Positions 41,542 through 49,300 are shown, counted from the first letter of the stretch. The stretch: DNA of 64,000 nucleotides from an uncultured Nocardioides sp. (GCF_947489365.1 NZ_CANLDB010000008.1:62001-126000), one strand, 5' to 3'. Made by a program: numbers and translations. Notes: a model not told the origin generated them from the letters alone.

Positions 41542-42209
41542 CGGGTCAGCTCGACCCGGTTGTGCATCTGCAGCTTGCGCAGGGTGTTCTGCACGTGGTT
41601 CTGCACCGTGCGGTGCGACAGCACGAGGGCCTCGGCGATCTGCTTGTAGCTCAGCCCCGTCGCGACGAGGCGCAGGATCTCCACCTCCCGGTCGGTCAGC
41701 TCGGGGGCCGGGTTCTCCGGCTCGGCGGGGCCGTCGGCCATCCGGCGGAACTCGCCCAGCACCAGCCCGGCCAGGCCCGGGGTGAAGACGGTGTCGCCGT
41801 CCGCCACCCGTCGTACCGCGGCGAGGAGGTCGGCCGCCGACGCCGACTTGACGAGGTATCCCGTCGCCCCCGCCTTGACCGCCGCCAGCACGTCGGCCTG
41901 CTCCCCGGACGCCGACAGGATCAGCACCCGGGCGGACGGGTCGTGGGCGAGCACCTCGCGGGTCACCTCGACGCCGTTGGGCTCCGGGATCTGCAGGTCG
42001 AGGACGACGACCCGCGGCCGGGCGGCCTTGAACCGGGCGATCGCCTGGGTGCCGTCGGCGGCGACGGCGACGACCTCGCAGCCCGCGGCGGCGAGGTCCC
42101 GCTCGACGGCGTCGCGCCACATCGGGTGGTCGTCGACCACCATCACGCGCAGGGCCGCGTCGGTCCCGCTGCCGCTGTCCGCGTCGGAGGAGTCAGGTAC
42201 GTCGCTCAC
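41511..42209 (-). CDS. MacR-like NarL/LuxR-family response regulator
   Basis: 232 residues. Receiver domain with acidic pair in VMVVDDHPMW, phospho-acceptor Asp71 in VVVLDLQIPEPNGVEV and Lys in GYLVKSAS; LuxR-type DNA-binding domain at about 168-222 (LTDREVEILRLVATGLSYKQIAEALVLSHRTVQNHVQNTLRKL). Expected partner is the MacS-type kinase two genes away. In Streptomyces MacRS controls membrane-protein and antibiotic-related genes, and lies next to pfk and class II DAHP synthase genes in a comparable order. GTG 42209 has a TAGCCT box seven bases upstream. Confidence 0.9.
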   Translation of the reverse strand: MSDVPDSSDADSGSGTDAALRVMVVDDHPMWRDAVERDLAAAGCEVVAVAADGTQAIARFKAARPRVVVLDLQIPEPNGVEVTREVLAHDPSARVLILSASGEQADVLAAVKAGATGYLVKSASAADLLAAVRRVADGDTVFTPGLAGLVLGEFRRMADGPAEPENPAPELTDREVEILRLVATGLSYKQIAEALVLSHRTVQNHVQNTLRKLQMHNRVELTRWAIERGLDG

Positions 42210-42216
42210 GCGGCGG

Positions 42217-42222
42217 AGGCTA
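42217..42222 (-). promoter_or_regulatory. -10 box, leaderless response-regulator gene
   Basis: TAGCCT on the minus strand, seven bases before GTG 42209, overlapping the last codons of the flavin-reductase-like gene. Confidence 0.5.
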
Positions 42223-42774
42223 GCGCGCGCCGGCGTCGGGACGCCGGTAGCGGCCCCGACGGTGCTCCAGGACCGCCCCACCGCCGTCGTCCGACTCGTC
42301 GCCGACCACGACCCGCTCGGCGACGCAGGTGACCTGGGTCGACCAGCCGACGGTCGCGGTCGACTCGAGCCGGACGTCGGCCCAGGTGCCGGCCGCGGTC
42401 AGGCGCGGGCCGTGGTCGGTGTCGTCGAAGGCGGCCTGCGCGAACATGCCGCCGGGGGCGGGTGCCTGCCCGGCGAAGACCTCGGCGAGGTCGCGGTCGT
42501 CCCACCGCAGCAGCTGCACCACGGCCCGCCCGGTGCGCTCGACGGCGTCGAGCAGGTCGGAGTCGGGGTCGAGCATGGCCACCAGGCGGGTCTCCTCGCC
42601 GGCGACGACGAGCCAGGAGCTGACGGTCAGGCCGGCCCGCTCCCCGCCGTCCGGGACGCCGGGCCCTCCGGCGGTCCACAGCGACACGGTCCCGGTCAGC
42701 CGGCCCCGCAGGCGACGGCCGGGCTCGCGGGCGCCCTCGGGGTCCGCGAAGGGGTGGGTGTCGTGGATGGTCAC
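42220..42774 (-). CDS. Flavin reductase-like (FMN-binding split-barrel) protein
   Basis: 184 residues. GTVSLWTAGGPGVPDGGERAGLTVSSWLVVAGEETRLVAMLDPDSDLLDAVERTGRAVVQLL follows the pattern of the flavin-reductase-like FMN-binding domain (the SS-x-V-SxxP region is replaced by SSWLVVAGEE). It could bind a flavin, but the reaction is unknown. It stands between the response regulator and its probable kinase, so it may belong to that signalling unit. GTG 42774 has a TAGCGT box six bases upstream. Confidence 0.75.
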   Translation of the reverse strand: MTIHDTHPFADPEGAREPGRRLRGRLTGTVSLWTAGGPGVPDGGERAGLTVSSWLVVAGEETRLVAMLDPDSDLLDAVERTGRAVVQLLRWDDRDLAEVFAGQAPAPGGMFAQAAFDDTDHGPRLTAAGTWADVRLESTATVGWSTQVTCVAERVVVGDESDDGGGAVLEHRRGRYRRPDAGAR

Positions 42775-42780
42775 CCGTCC

Positions 42781-42786
42781 ACGCTA
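42781..42786 (-). promoter_or_regulatory. -10 box, leaderless flavin-reductase-like gene
   Basis: TAGCGT on the minus strand, six bases before GTG 42774; it overlaps the stop codon of the kinase gene. Confidence 0.5.
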
Positions 42787-43950
42787 GCCAGCGGTGCCGG
42801 CGCCCGTCCGGGGCCAGGTGAGCTCCCAGGACGTGCCGCCCGTGCCGGTGGTGAGCGAGGCGGTGCCGCCGAGGTCGGCCAGGCGACCGCGGATGGAGCC
42901 GGTGACCCCGAGGCGGCCCTGGGCCTCGGCGTCCTCCAGGCGGCCGGGTGCGATGCCGGGGCCGGTGTCGCGGACGGTCAGGACGACGGAGCCGGCGGTG
43001 TCCTCGAGCAGCACGAACGCGGGCGCGTCCTCGCCGACGTGGCGCGCCACGTTGTCGAGACAGGCGCCGACCGCGTCGACGAGCTCGGTCGCGACCGCCG
43101 CGGGCACCAGGACGGGCGCGCCCGTCCCCACGAGCGACCCCGCCGGTGGGCGGCGGGCCACCCGGGCGGCGAGTGCCTCGGCGAGGTCGACCGTCGAGGC
43201 GGCCTCGGGCCGCACCAGGGCGTCCTGGCGGTTGATGAGCGTGCGCAGCGACGTCTCCTGCTCCCCCGCGAGCCGCCCGAGCTCGGCGCCCTCGGGGCCG
43301 AGGACAGGGCCCTTGCGCTGCACCATCGCGAGCACCTGGAGGACACCGTCGTGGACCGCCCGCGCCAGCCGCGCGCGCTCCTGGGCCAGGGCGGCCGCCC
43401 GCTGCGCCGCGTCGCGCTGGGCCGCCATCTCCTGCAGCGAGCCGCAGAGGTAGCCGACGATCGGGCCGCCGATGAGGACCAGGAAGACGTTGCCGAGGTT
43501 GGTCTGGGTGATCTCCGGGCGCACGGCGAGGTCGCAGGCCGTCAGCACGACGGCCGCCAGCAGCCCGCCCGGCCACCCCAGCCGCACCGCCCAGACCAGC
43601 AGCGGCGCCATCACCCAGAAGCTGGGCAGGGATGTGGTGAAGTCGGGGCCCTCGACCAGCGGGGAGGCCAGCAGCGCGCCCGCCGCGACGGCCAGGTCGA
43701 GGACCAGGACGGGCAGAGTGCGACGCCGCGCCCGCCGCAGCACGAGGACGACCACCAGCGACCAGACGACCAGCAGCCCCATGACCGTGAGCCCGAGCGC
43801 GGGCCGCTCGATGCCGTCGTACCGGAACCCGAAGACGACGAGGGTGTTGGCGAGCACGAGGGCACGCAGGACCGCCAGGGCCCGGAACATCCGGTCCTGG
43901 ACGGCGACCGCCGCCGTCCGACCCGGGCTGGTGGTCGGCTGGGCGCTCAG
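42784..43950 (-). CDS. macS: MacS-type sensor histidine kinase
   Basis: About 388 residues. FRALAVLRALVLANTLVVFGFRYDG starts a membrane region of five or six helices (about 22-170). The dimerisation/phospho-acceptor helix is ERARLARAVHDGVLQVLAMVQRKG with His200, of the HxxDG NarL-partner type, and the ATPase domain has a degenerate N-box (DAVGACLDNVARHV) and DTGPGIAPG. The first possible start is CTG 43950, overlapping the acyltransferase stop by four bases; ATG 43890 is the alternative and is just ahead of the first helix. It is probably the partner of the response regulator at 41511-42209. Confidence 0.88.
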   Translation of the reverse strand: MSAQPTTSPGRTAAVAVQDRMFRALAVLRALVLANTLVVFGFRYDGIERPALGLTVMGLLVVWSLVVVLVLRRARRRTLPVLVLDLAVAAGALLASPLVEGPDFTTSLPSFWVMAPLLVWAVRLGWPGGLLAAVVLTACDLAVRPEITQTNLGNVFLVLIGGPIVGYLCGSLQEMAAQRDAAQRAAALAQERARLARAVHDGVLQVLAMVQRKGPVLGPEGAELGRLAGEQETSLRTLINRQDALVRPEAASTVDLAEALAARVARRPPAGSLVGTGAPVLVPAAVATELVDAVGACLDNVARHVGEDAPAFVLLEDTAGSVVLTVRDTGPGIAPGRLEDAEAQGRLGVTGSIRGRLADLGGTASLTTGTGGTSWELTWPRTGAGTAG

Positions 43951-44696
43951 GACGCCTTCGCCTCCGGGGCGTCGGGGTCCTCGCCCTCCGCGGCCGCCTC
44001 GGCGGCGGCCTTGCGGGCGGCCTGCTCGGCGGCCTTCGCCTGGGCGGCGTACTCGTCGACGTACTCCTGGCCGGAGAGCCGCATGATCTCGTACATGATC
44101 TGGTCGGTCACCGACCGCAGGATGTAGCGGTCGCCCTCCATGCCCTCGTAGCGGGCGAAGTCCAGCGGCGGCCCGAACCGGACGACCGGGCGGGTGATCC
44201 GGCCGAACTTCTTGCCGGGCGGGGCGACCTCGTCGGTGCCGACGACGGCGACCGGGATCACCGGGACGCCCGTCTCCAGCGCGAGCCGCGCGACGCCGAC
44301 CTTGCCGCGGTAGAGGCGGCCGTCGTGGGAGCGGGTGCCCTCGGGGTAGATGCCGAACAGCTCGCCGCGGCCCAGGACCTTCTTGGCGGACATCAGCGCG
44401 CCGGCGGCGGCGTCCACGCCGGAGCGGTCGATGGGGATCTGGCCGGCGCCGGAGAAGAAGCGCTTCTGCAGCCACCCCTTGACCCCGGGGCCGGTGAAGT
44501 ACTCCGCCTTTGCCACGAAGCTGACCCGCCGCGACAACGTCAGCGGCATGAACAGCCAGTCGGCGTACGACAGGTGGTTGCTGGCCAGGACGGCCGGGCC
44601 CTCGTCCGGGACGTTCTCCAGACCCTCGACGCGCGGGCGGAACACCAGGCGCAGCGCGGGGCCGATGGCGACCAGCTTGAGGAACCAGTAGAACAC
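43947..44696 (-). CDS. plsC: PlsC, 1-acyl-glycerol-3-phosphate acyltransferase family
   Basis: Transfers an acyl chain to lysophosphatidic acid in phospholipid synthesis at the membrane. 249 residues. Motif I NHLSYAD (His41, Asp46), motif II region GAGQIPIDRSG, motif III FGIYPEGTRSHDGRLYRGK and motif IV VPVIPVAVVG are all present. The last 45 residues are an Ala/Glu-rich helical tail. GTG 44696 has GGGAGGAG upstream. Corresponds in place to Rv2182c. Confidence 0.9.
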   Translation of the reverse strand: MFYWFLKLVAIGPALRLVFRPRVEGLENVPDEGPAVLASNHLSYADWLFMPLTLSRRVSFVAKAEYFTGPGVKGWLQKRFFSGAGQIPIDRSGVDAAAGALMSAKKVLGRGELFGIYPEGTRSHDGRLYRGKVGVARLALETGVPVIPVAVVGTDEVAPPGKKFGRITRPVVRFGPPLDFARYEGMEGDRYILRSVTDQIMYEIMRLSGQEYVDEYAAQAKAAEQAARKAAAEAAAEGEDPDAPEAKAS

Positions 44697-44781
44697 CGCG
44701 TGCTCCTCCCAGGGCGCCGTCGACCCGGCCGGGTCGGCTGACCGAAGAGTAGTCCCACGCGGCGCACCTGCCGAGGTGCGG

Positions 44782-44787
44782 CATGAT
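44782..44787 (+). promoter_or_regulatory. -10 box, leaderless esterase gene
   Basis: CATGAT, a TATGAT-like hexamer, six bases before GTG 44794. Confidence 0.4.
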
Positions 44788-44793
44788 CGCGCC

Positions 44794-45591
44794 GTGACGA
44801 GCTCGCAGACCGTCCGGGACCCGCGGGCGGAGGCCCTCTCGCTCGCCGCCCGCCCCGAGCTGACGGGTGGGCGCCGCGTGGGCGTCCTGCTGTCCCACGG
44901 CTTCACCGGGTCGCCCGCCTCGATCCGGCCGTGGGCGACCGCGCTGGCCGAGCGGGGGTACGGCGTCGCCGTCCCGCGGCTGCCCGGGCACGGCACCTCC
45001 TGGCAGGACATGGCGACGACCGGCTGGGACGACTGGCACGCCGAGCTCGACCGCGCCCTCGACGCGCTCGTCGCCGAGCACGACGTCGTCGTGGTCGGCG
45101 GGCTGTCGATGGGCGGCGGGCTCGCGCTGCGGCTCGCCGCCGAGCGGCCGGGCGACGTCGCGGGGCTCCTGCTGGTCAACCCGGCGGTGACGAGCCGCGA
45201 CCGCCGGCTGGTCGCCGTACCGCTGCTGAAGCGGGTGCTGGCCACCCAGCCCGGGATCGTCGGCGACATCCGCCTCGAGGGCCAGGACGAGGTCGGCTAC
45301 GACACCGTGCCCCTCGCGGCCCTGCACACGATGCTGCGCGGGTGGCGCGACCTGCGGCGCGAGCTGCCCCGCGTGACGGCGCCCGTGCTGCTGTTCCGCT
45401 CGGTGGTCGACCACGTCGTCGACCCGTCGTCCGCGGCCCTGATCACCGCGTCGGTGTCGTCGGACGAGGTGACCGAGCAGCTGCTGACCCGGAGCTGGCA
45501 CGTCGCGACCCTCGACCACGACGCGCCGTTGATCGCGTCCGCGTCGGCGGACTTCGTGGCTCGGGTCGCCCGCCTCGCTGACGTAGTGTGA
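44794..45591 (+). CDS. Alpha/beta hydrolase (carboxylesterase / monoacylglycerol lipase-like)
   Basis: 265 residues. GVLLSHGFTGSPASIRPWATALAERGYGVAVPRLPGHGTSWQDM is the start of an Est30/monoacylglycerol-lipase-type fold; the nucleophile elbow is VVGGLSMGGGLALRLA (Ser105 in GLSMG). The acid is likely Asp in FRSVVDHVVDP and the base His in TLDHDAP. No signal peptide, so cytoplasmic. It is next to plsC (divergent), which suits a role in lipid turnover (inference). Its stop overlaps the promoter of the next gene. Confidence 0.88.
   Translation: MTSSQTVRDPRAEALSLAARPELTGGRRVGVLLSHGFTGSPASIRPWATALAERGYGVAVPRLPGHGTSWQDMATTGWDDWHAELDRALDALVAEHDVVVVGGLSMGGGLALRLAAERPGDVAGLLLVNPAVTSRDRRLVAVPLLKRVLATQPGIVGDIRLEGQDEVGYDTVPLAALHTMLRGWRDLRRELPRVTAPVLLFRSVVDHVVDPSSAALITASVSSDEVTEQLLTRSWHVATLDHDAPLIASASADFVARVARLADVV
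45584..45589 (+). promoter_or_regulatory. -10 box, leaderless membrane-protein gene
   Basis: TAGTGT, seven bases before GTG 45597, spanning the esterase's last codons. Confidence 0.5.
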
Positions 45592-45596
45592 GGGGC

Positions 45597-46130
45597 GTGG
45601 ACCGGTCGAAGGAGGACGCGCTGTGGCGCGCCATCGTCGAGAACTACGGCGAGCGTGCCGACATCGACGCCTCGACCCCTGACGGCGCGGGCGCCGCGGC
45701 CGTCAGCACGGCCGACGTGCCTGACACGGCCGACCCCTCGGGCGACACGGCGACCGACACCGTCGAGTCGACGCCCGCCGAGGACGCGGGTGCCGACGCC
45801 CCGGCGTCCGACGGCGCCGACCACGAGGCGGCCCGGGCGGCCGAGGCCGCCCGCCGGGAGCAGGAGTTCGAGGCCCAGCACGAGGTGCCCGAGCGGTTCG
45901 TCCCGCCGGAGCCGCCCCCGCTGCCGTACGTGCCCCCCTCGCGGCTGCTCGCCTGGTGCCTGATGGTGGGCGGCCCGGTGCTGCTGCTCCTCAGCCTGGT
46001 CCTGGACTTCTGGCTGCCGGGGATCATCCAGCTCCTCGCGGTCGCCGGCTTCGTGGGCGGGTTCGTCTACCTCGTCATCCGCATGCCCCGCGACCCCCGC
46101 GACCCCTGGGACGACGGCGCCCGGGTCTGA
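45597..46130 (+). CDS. Membrane protein with long acidic N-terminal region, unknown
   Basis: 177 residues. MDRSKEDALWRAIVENYGERADI begins it; residues 20-105 are acidic and low in complexity (Asp/Ala/Thr-rich, then a Glu/Arg helix EAARAAEAARREQEFEAQHEVPERFVPPEPPPLPYVPPSRLL), followed by two membrane helices (about 112-134 and 138-160) and MPRDPRDPWDDGARV. A conserved WRAIVENYG start and DPWDDGA end are features I have seen in actinobacterial hypothetical proteins. GTG 45597 is preferred over GTG 45588 because the -10 box places transcription there. The repeat array begins five bases after the stop. Confidence 0.75.
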   Translation: MDRSKEDALWRAIVENYGERADIDASTPDGAGAAAVSTADVPDTADPSGDTATDTVESTPAEDAGADAPASDGADHEAARAAEAARREQEFEAQHEVPERFVPPEPPPLPYVPPSRLLAWCLMVGGPVLLLLSLVLDFWLPGIIQLLAVAGFVGGFVYLVIRMPRDPRDPWDDGARV

Positions 46131-46135
46131 GCGCC

Positions 46136-46220
46136 GAGTCGGCCCGAACACACCCGCCCGGAGCGCCGAGTCGGCCCGAACACACCCGCTCCGAGCGCCG
46201 AGTCGGCCCGGACGCCGGAC
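46136..46220 (+). repeat. 32-bp repeat array, second subfamily, forward (locus C)
   Basis: Units start at 46136, 46168 and 46200, exactly 32 bp apart, with core GAGTCGGCCCGAACACACC (the third diverges after GAGTCGGCCCG). The first starts five bases after the membrane-protein stop, in its sense direction. The first eight bases and the period equal those of loci A and B; the rest of the core differs. The array fills the whole gap up to the stop of the AbiEi/DUF559 gene. Confidence 0.92.
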
Positions 46221-47201
46221 TCACCAGTCCAGGTGGACGCGTCGTCCGGCACGTCGTCGCGCCTCCCGCACGCCCTGACGCAGCAGGAGCTCGGCGTCCT
46301 GGTGCGGCCCGACGAGGTGGTGGTTCACGACGACGACGATCGTCCAGTCCTGCTTCTCCTCCAGGGCGGACCGACGGGTGCGGTCGTCGCTCACCTGCTG
46401 CGACGAGCTGTGGAACGCGACGCCGTCGTACTCCGCGGCGAAGCGCAGCTCCTCGTCCGCGAGGTCCAGCCGAGCGAGCAACCGGCCGTCGTCGTACACC
46501 TCCACCTGGGGCACCATCCCCTCGATCCCGGCCTGCAGGCAGCGCAACCGCAGCACCGACTCCGGAGGCGACTCGGCCCGGGCGTCGGTGAGCGGGGCGA
46601 TCTCCCGCAACGTGGTCACCCACCGCGCACCGGCGAACCGAGCGGTGCTCGCCACGAGCTCGTCCTGGGTGAAACCGCCGAGCCGGAGCATGGCGTCCAT
46701 GCCCGCGATGGCCCGGTCCGGGTTCCGCACGCGCCCGAGGTCGAGTGCCGTGCGGAGGCGCGTGGTGACGGGCAGGCCCATCACCTCGGTGACGTCGTAC
46801 GACGCGAGCGCACGCTCGCCACCGACGGCGAGGGCGCCCTTGACCCGGCCGTGGTCGCTGGGGCGCGCGACCGAGACCGGCGACAGGTGCAGGTGCTCGT
46901 TGGGCGCCAGGGTCATGTCGGTCCCGTGCAGGTAGCCCGCGTGACGATCGCAGACGACAGCGTCGGGGGGCATCACGAGACCGAGGGACTGCGCTCGGAG
47001 CAACGGGGAGTCACCCGCCTGCGTCGCGAGGTAGACGCCCCGCACGGGTCTGCGCAACAGACCCGACTCGCACAGGCGGCGTAGCACCGGCGGTCGGACG
47101 CCCTCGGCCCGGGACTGCGCGAGCGTGAAGGGCTGGTCGAGGGGCAGCGGGAAGTCGCTCCCCAGCAGGGAGGTCTCGGTCCAGGACGGGTGGGTCGGCA
47201 T
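46221..47201 (-). CDS. Orphan AbiEi-antitoxin-like / DUF559 endonuclease-like protein
   Basis: 326 residues. The N-terminal part (about 25-70, FTLAQSRAEGVRPPVLRRLCESGLLRRPVRGVYL) is the winged-helix of type IV AbiEi-like antitoxins. The C-terminal third (ESVLRLRCLQAGIEGMVPQVEVYDDGRLLARLDLADEELRFAAEYDGVAFH) follows DUF559 / very-short-patch-repair-like nucleases: Glu, then Asp in RLDLAD and Glu in AAEYDG as a possible PD-(D/E)xK centre. No AbiEii toxin gene is adjacent. It is bracketed by 32-bp repeat arrays, forward on its 3' side and reverse on its 5' side. The base composition is slightly less GC-rich than its neighbours by eye. ATG 47201 is the best start; another lies 14 codons upstream. 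Confidence 0.8.
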   Translation of the reverse strand: MPTHPSWTETSLLGSDFPLPLDQPFTLAQSRAEGVRPPVLRRLCESGLLRRPVRGVYLATQAGDSPLLRAQSLGLVMPPDAVVCDRHAGYLHGTDMTLAPNEHLHLSPVSVARPSDHGRVKGALAVGGERALASYDVTEVMGLPVTTRLRTALDLGRVRNPDRAIAGMDAMLRLGGFTQDELVASTARFAGARWVTTLREIAPLTDARAESPPESVLRLRCLQAGIEGMVPQVEVYDDGRLLARLDLADEELRFAAEYDGVAFHSSSQQVSDDRTRRSALEEKQDWTIVVVVNHHLVGPHQDAELLLRQGVREARRRAGRRVHLDW

Positions 47202-47283
47202 GCCGAGGGGTCTCCCCCCGCCGACCCGACGTACGCCCATCGGGCGCCCGCCTGTGGACAGTGGCGGCCCGGCGGCGCCTGTG

Positions 47284-47398
47284 CAGACGCTCGGGCCGAC
47301 TGGACGCCGCTCCGTGGTGCGTTCGGGCCGACTCGGCGTCCTGAGCAGGTGCGTTCGGGCCGACTCGGCGTCCTCAGCGGGTGCGTTCGGGCCGACTC
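47284..47398 (-). repeat. 32-bp repeat array, second subfamily, reverse (locus C)
   Basis: Reverse cores GGTGCGTTCGGGCCGACTC end at 47334, 47366 and 47398 and a decayed one at 47302, each exactly 32 bp apart. On the minus strand the first unit overlaps the end of the ROK kinase gene and encodes its last seven residues SRPERTR; the others follow downstream in sense. The array ends about 80 bases before the AbiEi/DUF559 start. Confidence 0.93.
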
Positions 47399-48324
47399 GC
47401 GAGCAGGGCCGCACCCACCATGCCGGCCTCGGGGCCGAGGGCGGCGGGGCGGAGGTCGGGGACGGTGCGGTACGACGCGCCGACGAGCGAGCGGCGCAGG
47501 GCGGTGCGGGCGGGGGCGAGCAGCAGGTCGCCCGCCGCGACGAGGCCGCCGCCGATCACGACGACGTCGGGGTCGAGCGCGGCGACGAGGTTCGCGACCC
47601 CGACGCCCAGCCAGCTGCCGACCTCCTCGAAGGCGTGCAGCGCGACGTCGTCCCCCTCCGCCGCGGCCCGGGTCACGAGCGGTCCGGTCAGCGCGGCCGG
47701 GTCGCCGTCGCAGAGCGCCGCGAGCGGACCGGCCGAGGTGCCGACGGCGGCGCGGGCGTGACGGAGGAGGGCGTTGCCGCTCGTGTACTGCTCCCAGCAC
47801 CCGCGTCCGCCGCACTCGCAGGGCCGGCCGTCGGGCACGACCTGGGCGTGGCCGAACTCCCCCGCCATCCCGCCGGAGCCCCGGTGCAGCCGACCGCCGA
47901 CGACCAGCCCGCCGCCGATCCCGGTGCCGAGGGTGACGACGACGGCGGTGTCGGCACCGCGGGCGGCGCCGAGGGTGTACTCGGCCCACGCCGCCGCGTT
48001 GGCGTCGTTGTCGAGCACGACCGGTGCCCCGCAGCGATCCTCGAGCCGGGCCCGGACGGCCTCGCCGCGCCACGGCAGGTGCGGCGCGAAGGCCACCCGC
48101 TCCCCCGCCGCGTCGACGAACCCGGCGGCGGACACCCCGACCGCGTCGATCGGGGCGCCGCCCGCGGCCTCGACGACGGCGGACACGACAGCGTCCTCCG
48201 TCGCGCCGACGGAGGCGAGACGCCCCGGCGTGGAGCGTCGTACGACGCGGGCGACGGCCCCGGACGGCTCCACGACCCCGGCGAGCACCTTCGTGCCCCC
48301 GACGTCGACGCCGACCACGGTCAC
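47374..48324 (-). CDS. ROK-family sugar kinase (glucokinase-like), copy 1
   Basis: 316 residues. Phosphorylates glucose or a related sugar with ATP or polyphosphate. ATP loop DVGGTK at 7-12 (VGVDVGGTKVLAGVV), catalytic Asp in VVLDNDANAAAWAEY, glycine-rich VVVTLGTGIGGGLVVGG, and the ROK zinc site GHAQV...CECGGRGCWEQYTSG. The C-terminal SRPERTR comes from a 32-bp repeat unit rather than from kinase sequence; relatives end near MVGAALLA. Follows copy 2 by seven bases in the same direction. Confidence 0.92.
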   Translation of the reverse strand: MTVVGVDVGGTKVLAGVVEPSGAVARVVRRSTPGRLASVGATEDAVVSAVVEAAGGAPIDAVGVSAAGFVDAAGERVAFAPHLPWRGEAVRARLEDRCGAPVVLDNDANAAAWAEYTLGAARGADTAVVVTLGTGIGGGLVVGGRLHRGSGGMAGEFGHAQVVPDGRPCECGGRGCWEQYTSGNALLRHARAAVGTSAGPLAALCDGDPAALTGPLVTRAAAEGDDVALHAFEEVGSWLGVGVANLVAALDPDVVVIGGGLVAAGDLLLAPARTALRRSLVGASYRTVPDLRPAALGPEAGMVGAALLASRPERTR

Positions 48325-48331
48325 GGGCGCC

Positions 48332-49300
48332 TCACGCGGGCGCCACGAGGCGGCGGCGCGCGAGGTCGGCGGCGCCGATCATGCCCGCCTCGCCCCCGAG
48401 GACGGCGACCCGCAGCTCGGGCTCCGGCCGGTAGCCCCGACCGGTGAGGTGGCTGGCCAGGACCTCGCGGGCCGGGTCGAGCAGCAGGTCGCCGGCGGCG
48501 GCGACGCCACCGCCCACCAGCACCACGGCGGGGTCGAGGACGGCGGACACGATCGCGACGCCCTCGCCGAGCCACCGGCCGAGGTCGGCCAGGTGCTCGA
48601 GGGCGAAGCGGTCGCCGCCCAGCGCGGCCTCGGTCACCATCGGGCCGGTGATGGCGGCCGGGTCGCCGCCGGCGCGCTCGACGAGGATCCGTGCCCCGGG
48701 CACGCCCCGCTGCGCGGCCTCGTGGACGCCGCGCACCAGCGCCGTGCCGCTGGCGTACTGCTCGAGGCAGCCGAGGTTCCCGCACCCGCAGGGGCGCCCA
48801 CCGCGCTCGATCCGCAGGTGGCCCAGCTCGCCGGCGACGCCGAAGCCGCCGCGGTACAGCTCACCGTCGGTGACCATCCCGCCGCCCACGCCAGTGCCGA
48901 GGGTGAGCATCAGCAGGTCGTCGGCGTCGCTCGCGGCGCCGAAGCGGAACTCGCCCCAGGCGGCGGCGTTGGCGTCGTTCTCGACGACGACACCGAGGCC
49001 CGTGAGCTGCTCGAGGTCGCGACGCAGCGGCTCGTCGCGCCACGCGAGGTTCGGGGCGAACATCACCGTCGAGCCCGTCTTGTCGACGAAACCGGCCGCG
49101 CCGACGCCGACGCCGCAGAGGTCGTGGTCACGGCCGAGCTCGGCCACGAGGTCGGCCACCGCGCGCTCGATGGCGGTGCTGTCGGTGGCCGGGGAGACCA
49201 CGGTCTCCTGCCGCAGGATCGTGCCGTCCGCGTCGACGACGCCGCCGGCGATCTTCGTGCCGCCGATGTCGATGCCGCACGCCGGTCGCGCCTGGTTCAT
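48332..49300 (-). CDS. ROK-family sugar kinase (glucokinase-like), copy 2
   Basis: 322 residues. IDIGGTKIAGGVVDADG gives the ATP loop; VVVENDANAAAWGEF the catalytic Asp; LTLGTGVGGGMVTDG; zinc site GHLRI...CGCGNLGCLEQYASG. It is colinear with copy 1 over its full length, so the pair looks like a tandem duplication that has diverged. In Streptomyces the single glkA gene in the same neighbourhood is the glucose kinase of carbon repression; this copy is the more likely equivalent because its ends are normal (inference). ATG overlaps the upstream gene's stop by four bases and has GAGGAGG before it. Confidence 0.93.
   Translation of the reverse strand: MNQARPACGIDIGGTKIAGGVVDADGTILRQETVVSPATDSTAIERAVADLVAELGRDHDLCGVGVGAAGFVDKTGSTVMFAPNLAWRDEPLRRDLEQLTGLGVVVENDANAAAWGEFRFGAASDADDLLMLTLGTGVGGGMVTDGELYRGGFGVAGELGHLRIERGGRPCGCGNLGCLEQYASGTALVRGVHEAAQRGVPGARILVERAGGDPAAITGPMVTEAALGGDRFALEHLADLGRWLGEGVAIVSAVLDPAVVLVGGGVAAAGDLLLDPAREVLASHLTGRGYRPEPELRVAVLGGEAGMIGAADLARRRLVAPA

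Noticed and set aside
46221..47201. Complete type IV AbiE toxin-antitoxin system
   Set aside because: Only the antitoxin-like winged helix is present, fused to a nuclease-like domain; no nucleotidyltransferase toxin gene is adjacent.
46136..47398. Insertion sequence or composite transposon carrying the DUF559 gene
   Set aside because: No transposase, no terminal inverted repeat of IS type and no target duplication; the flanks are multi-unit arrays at gene ends.
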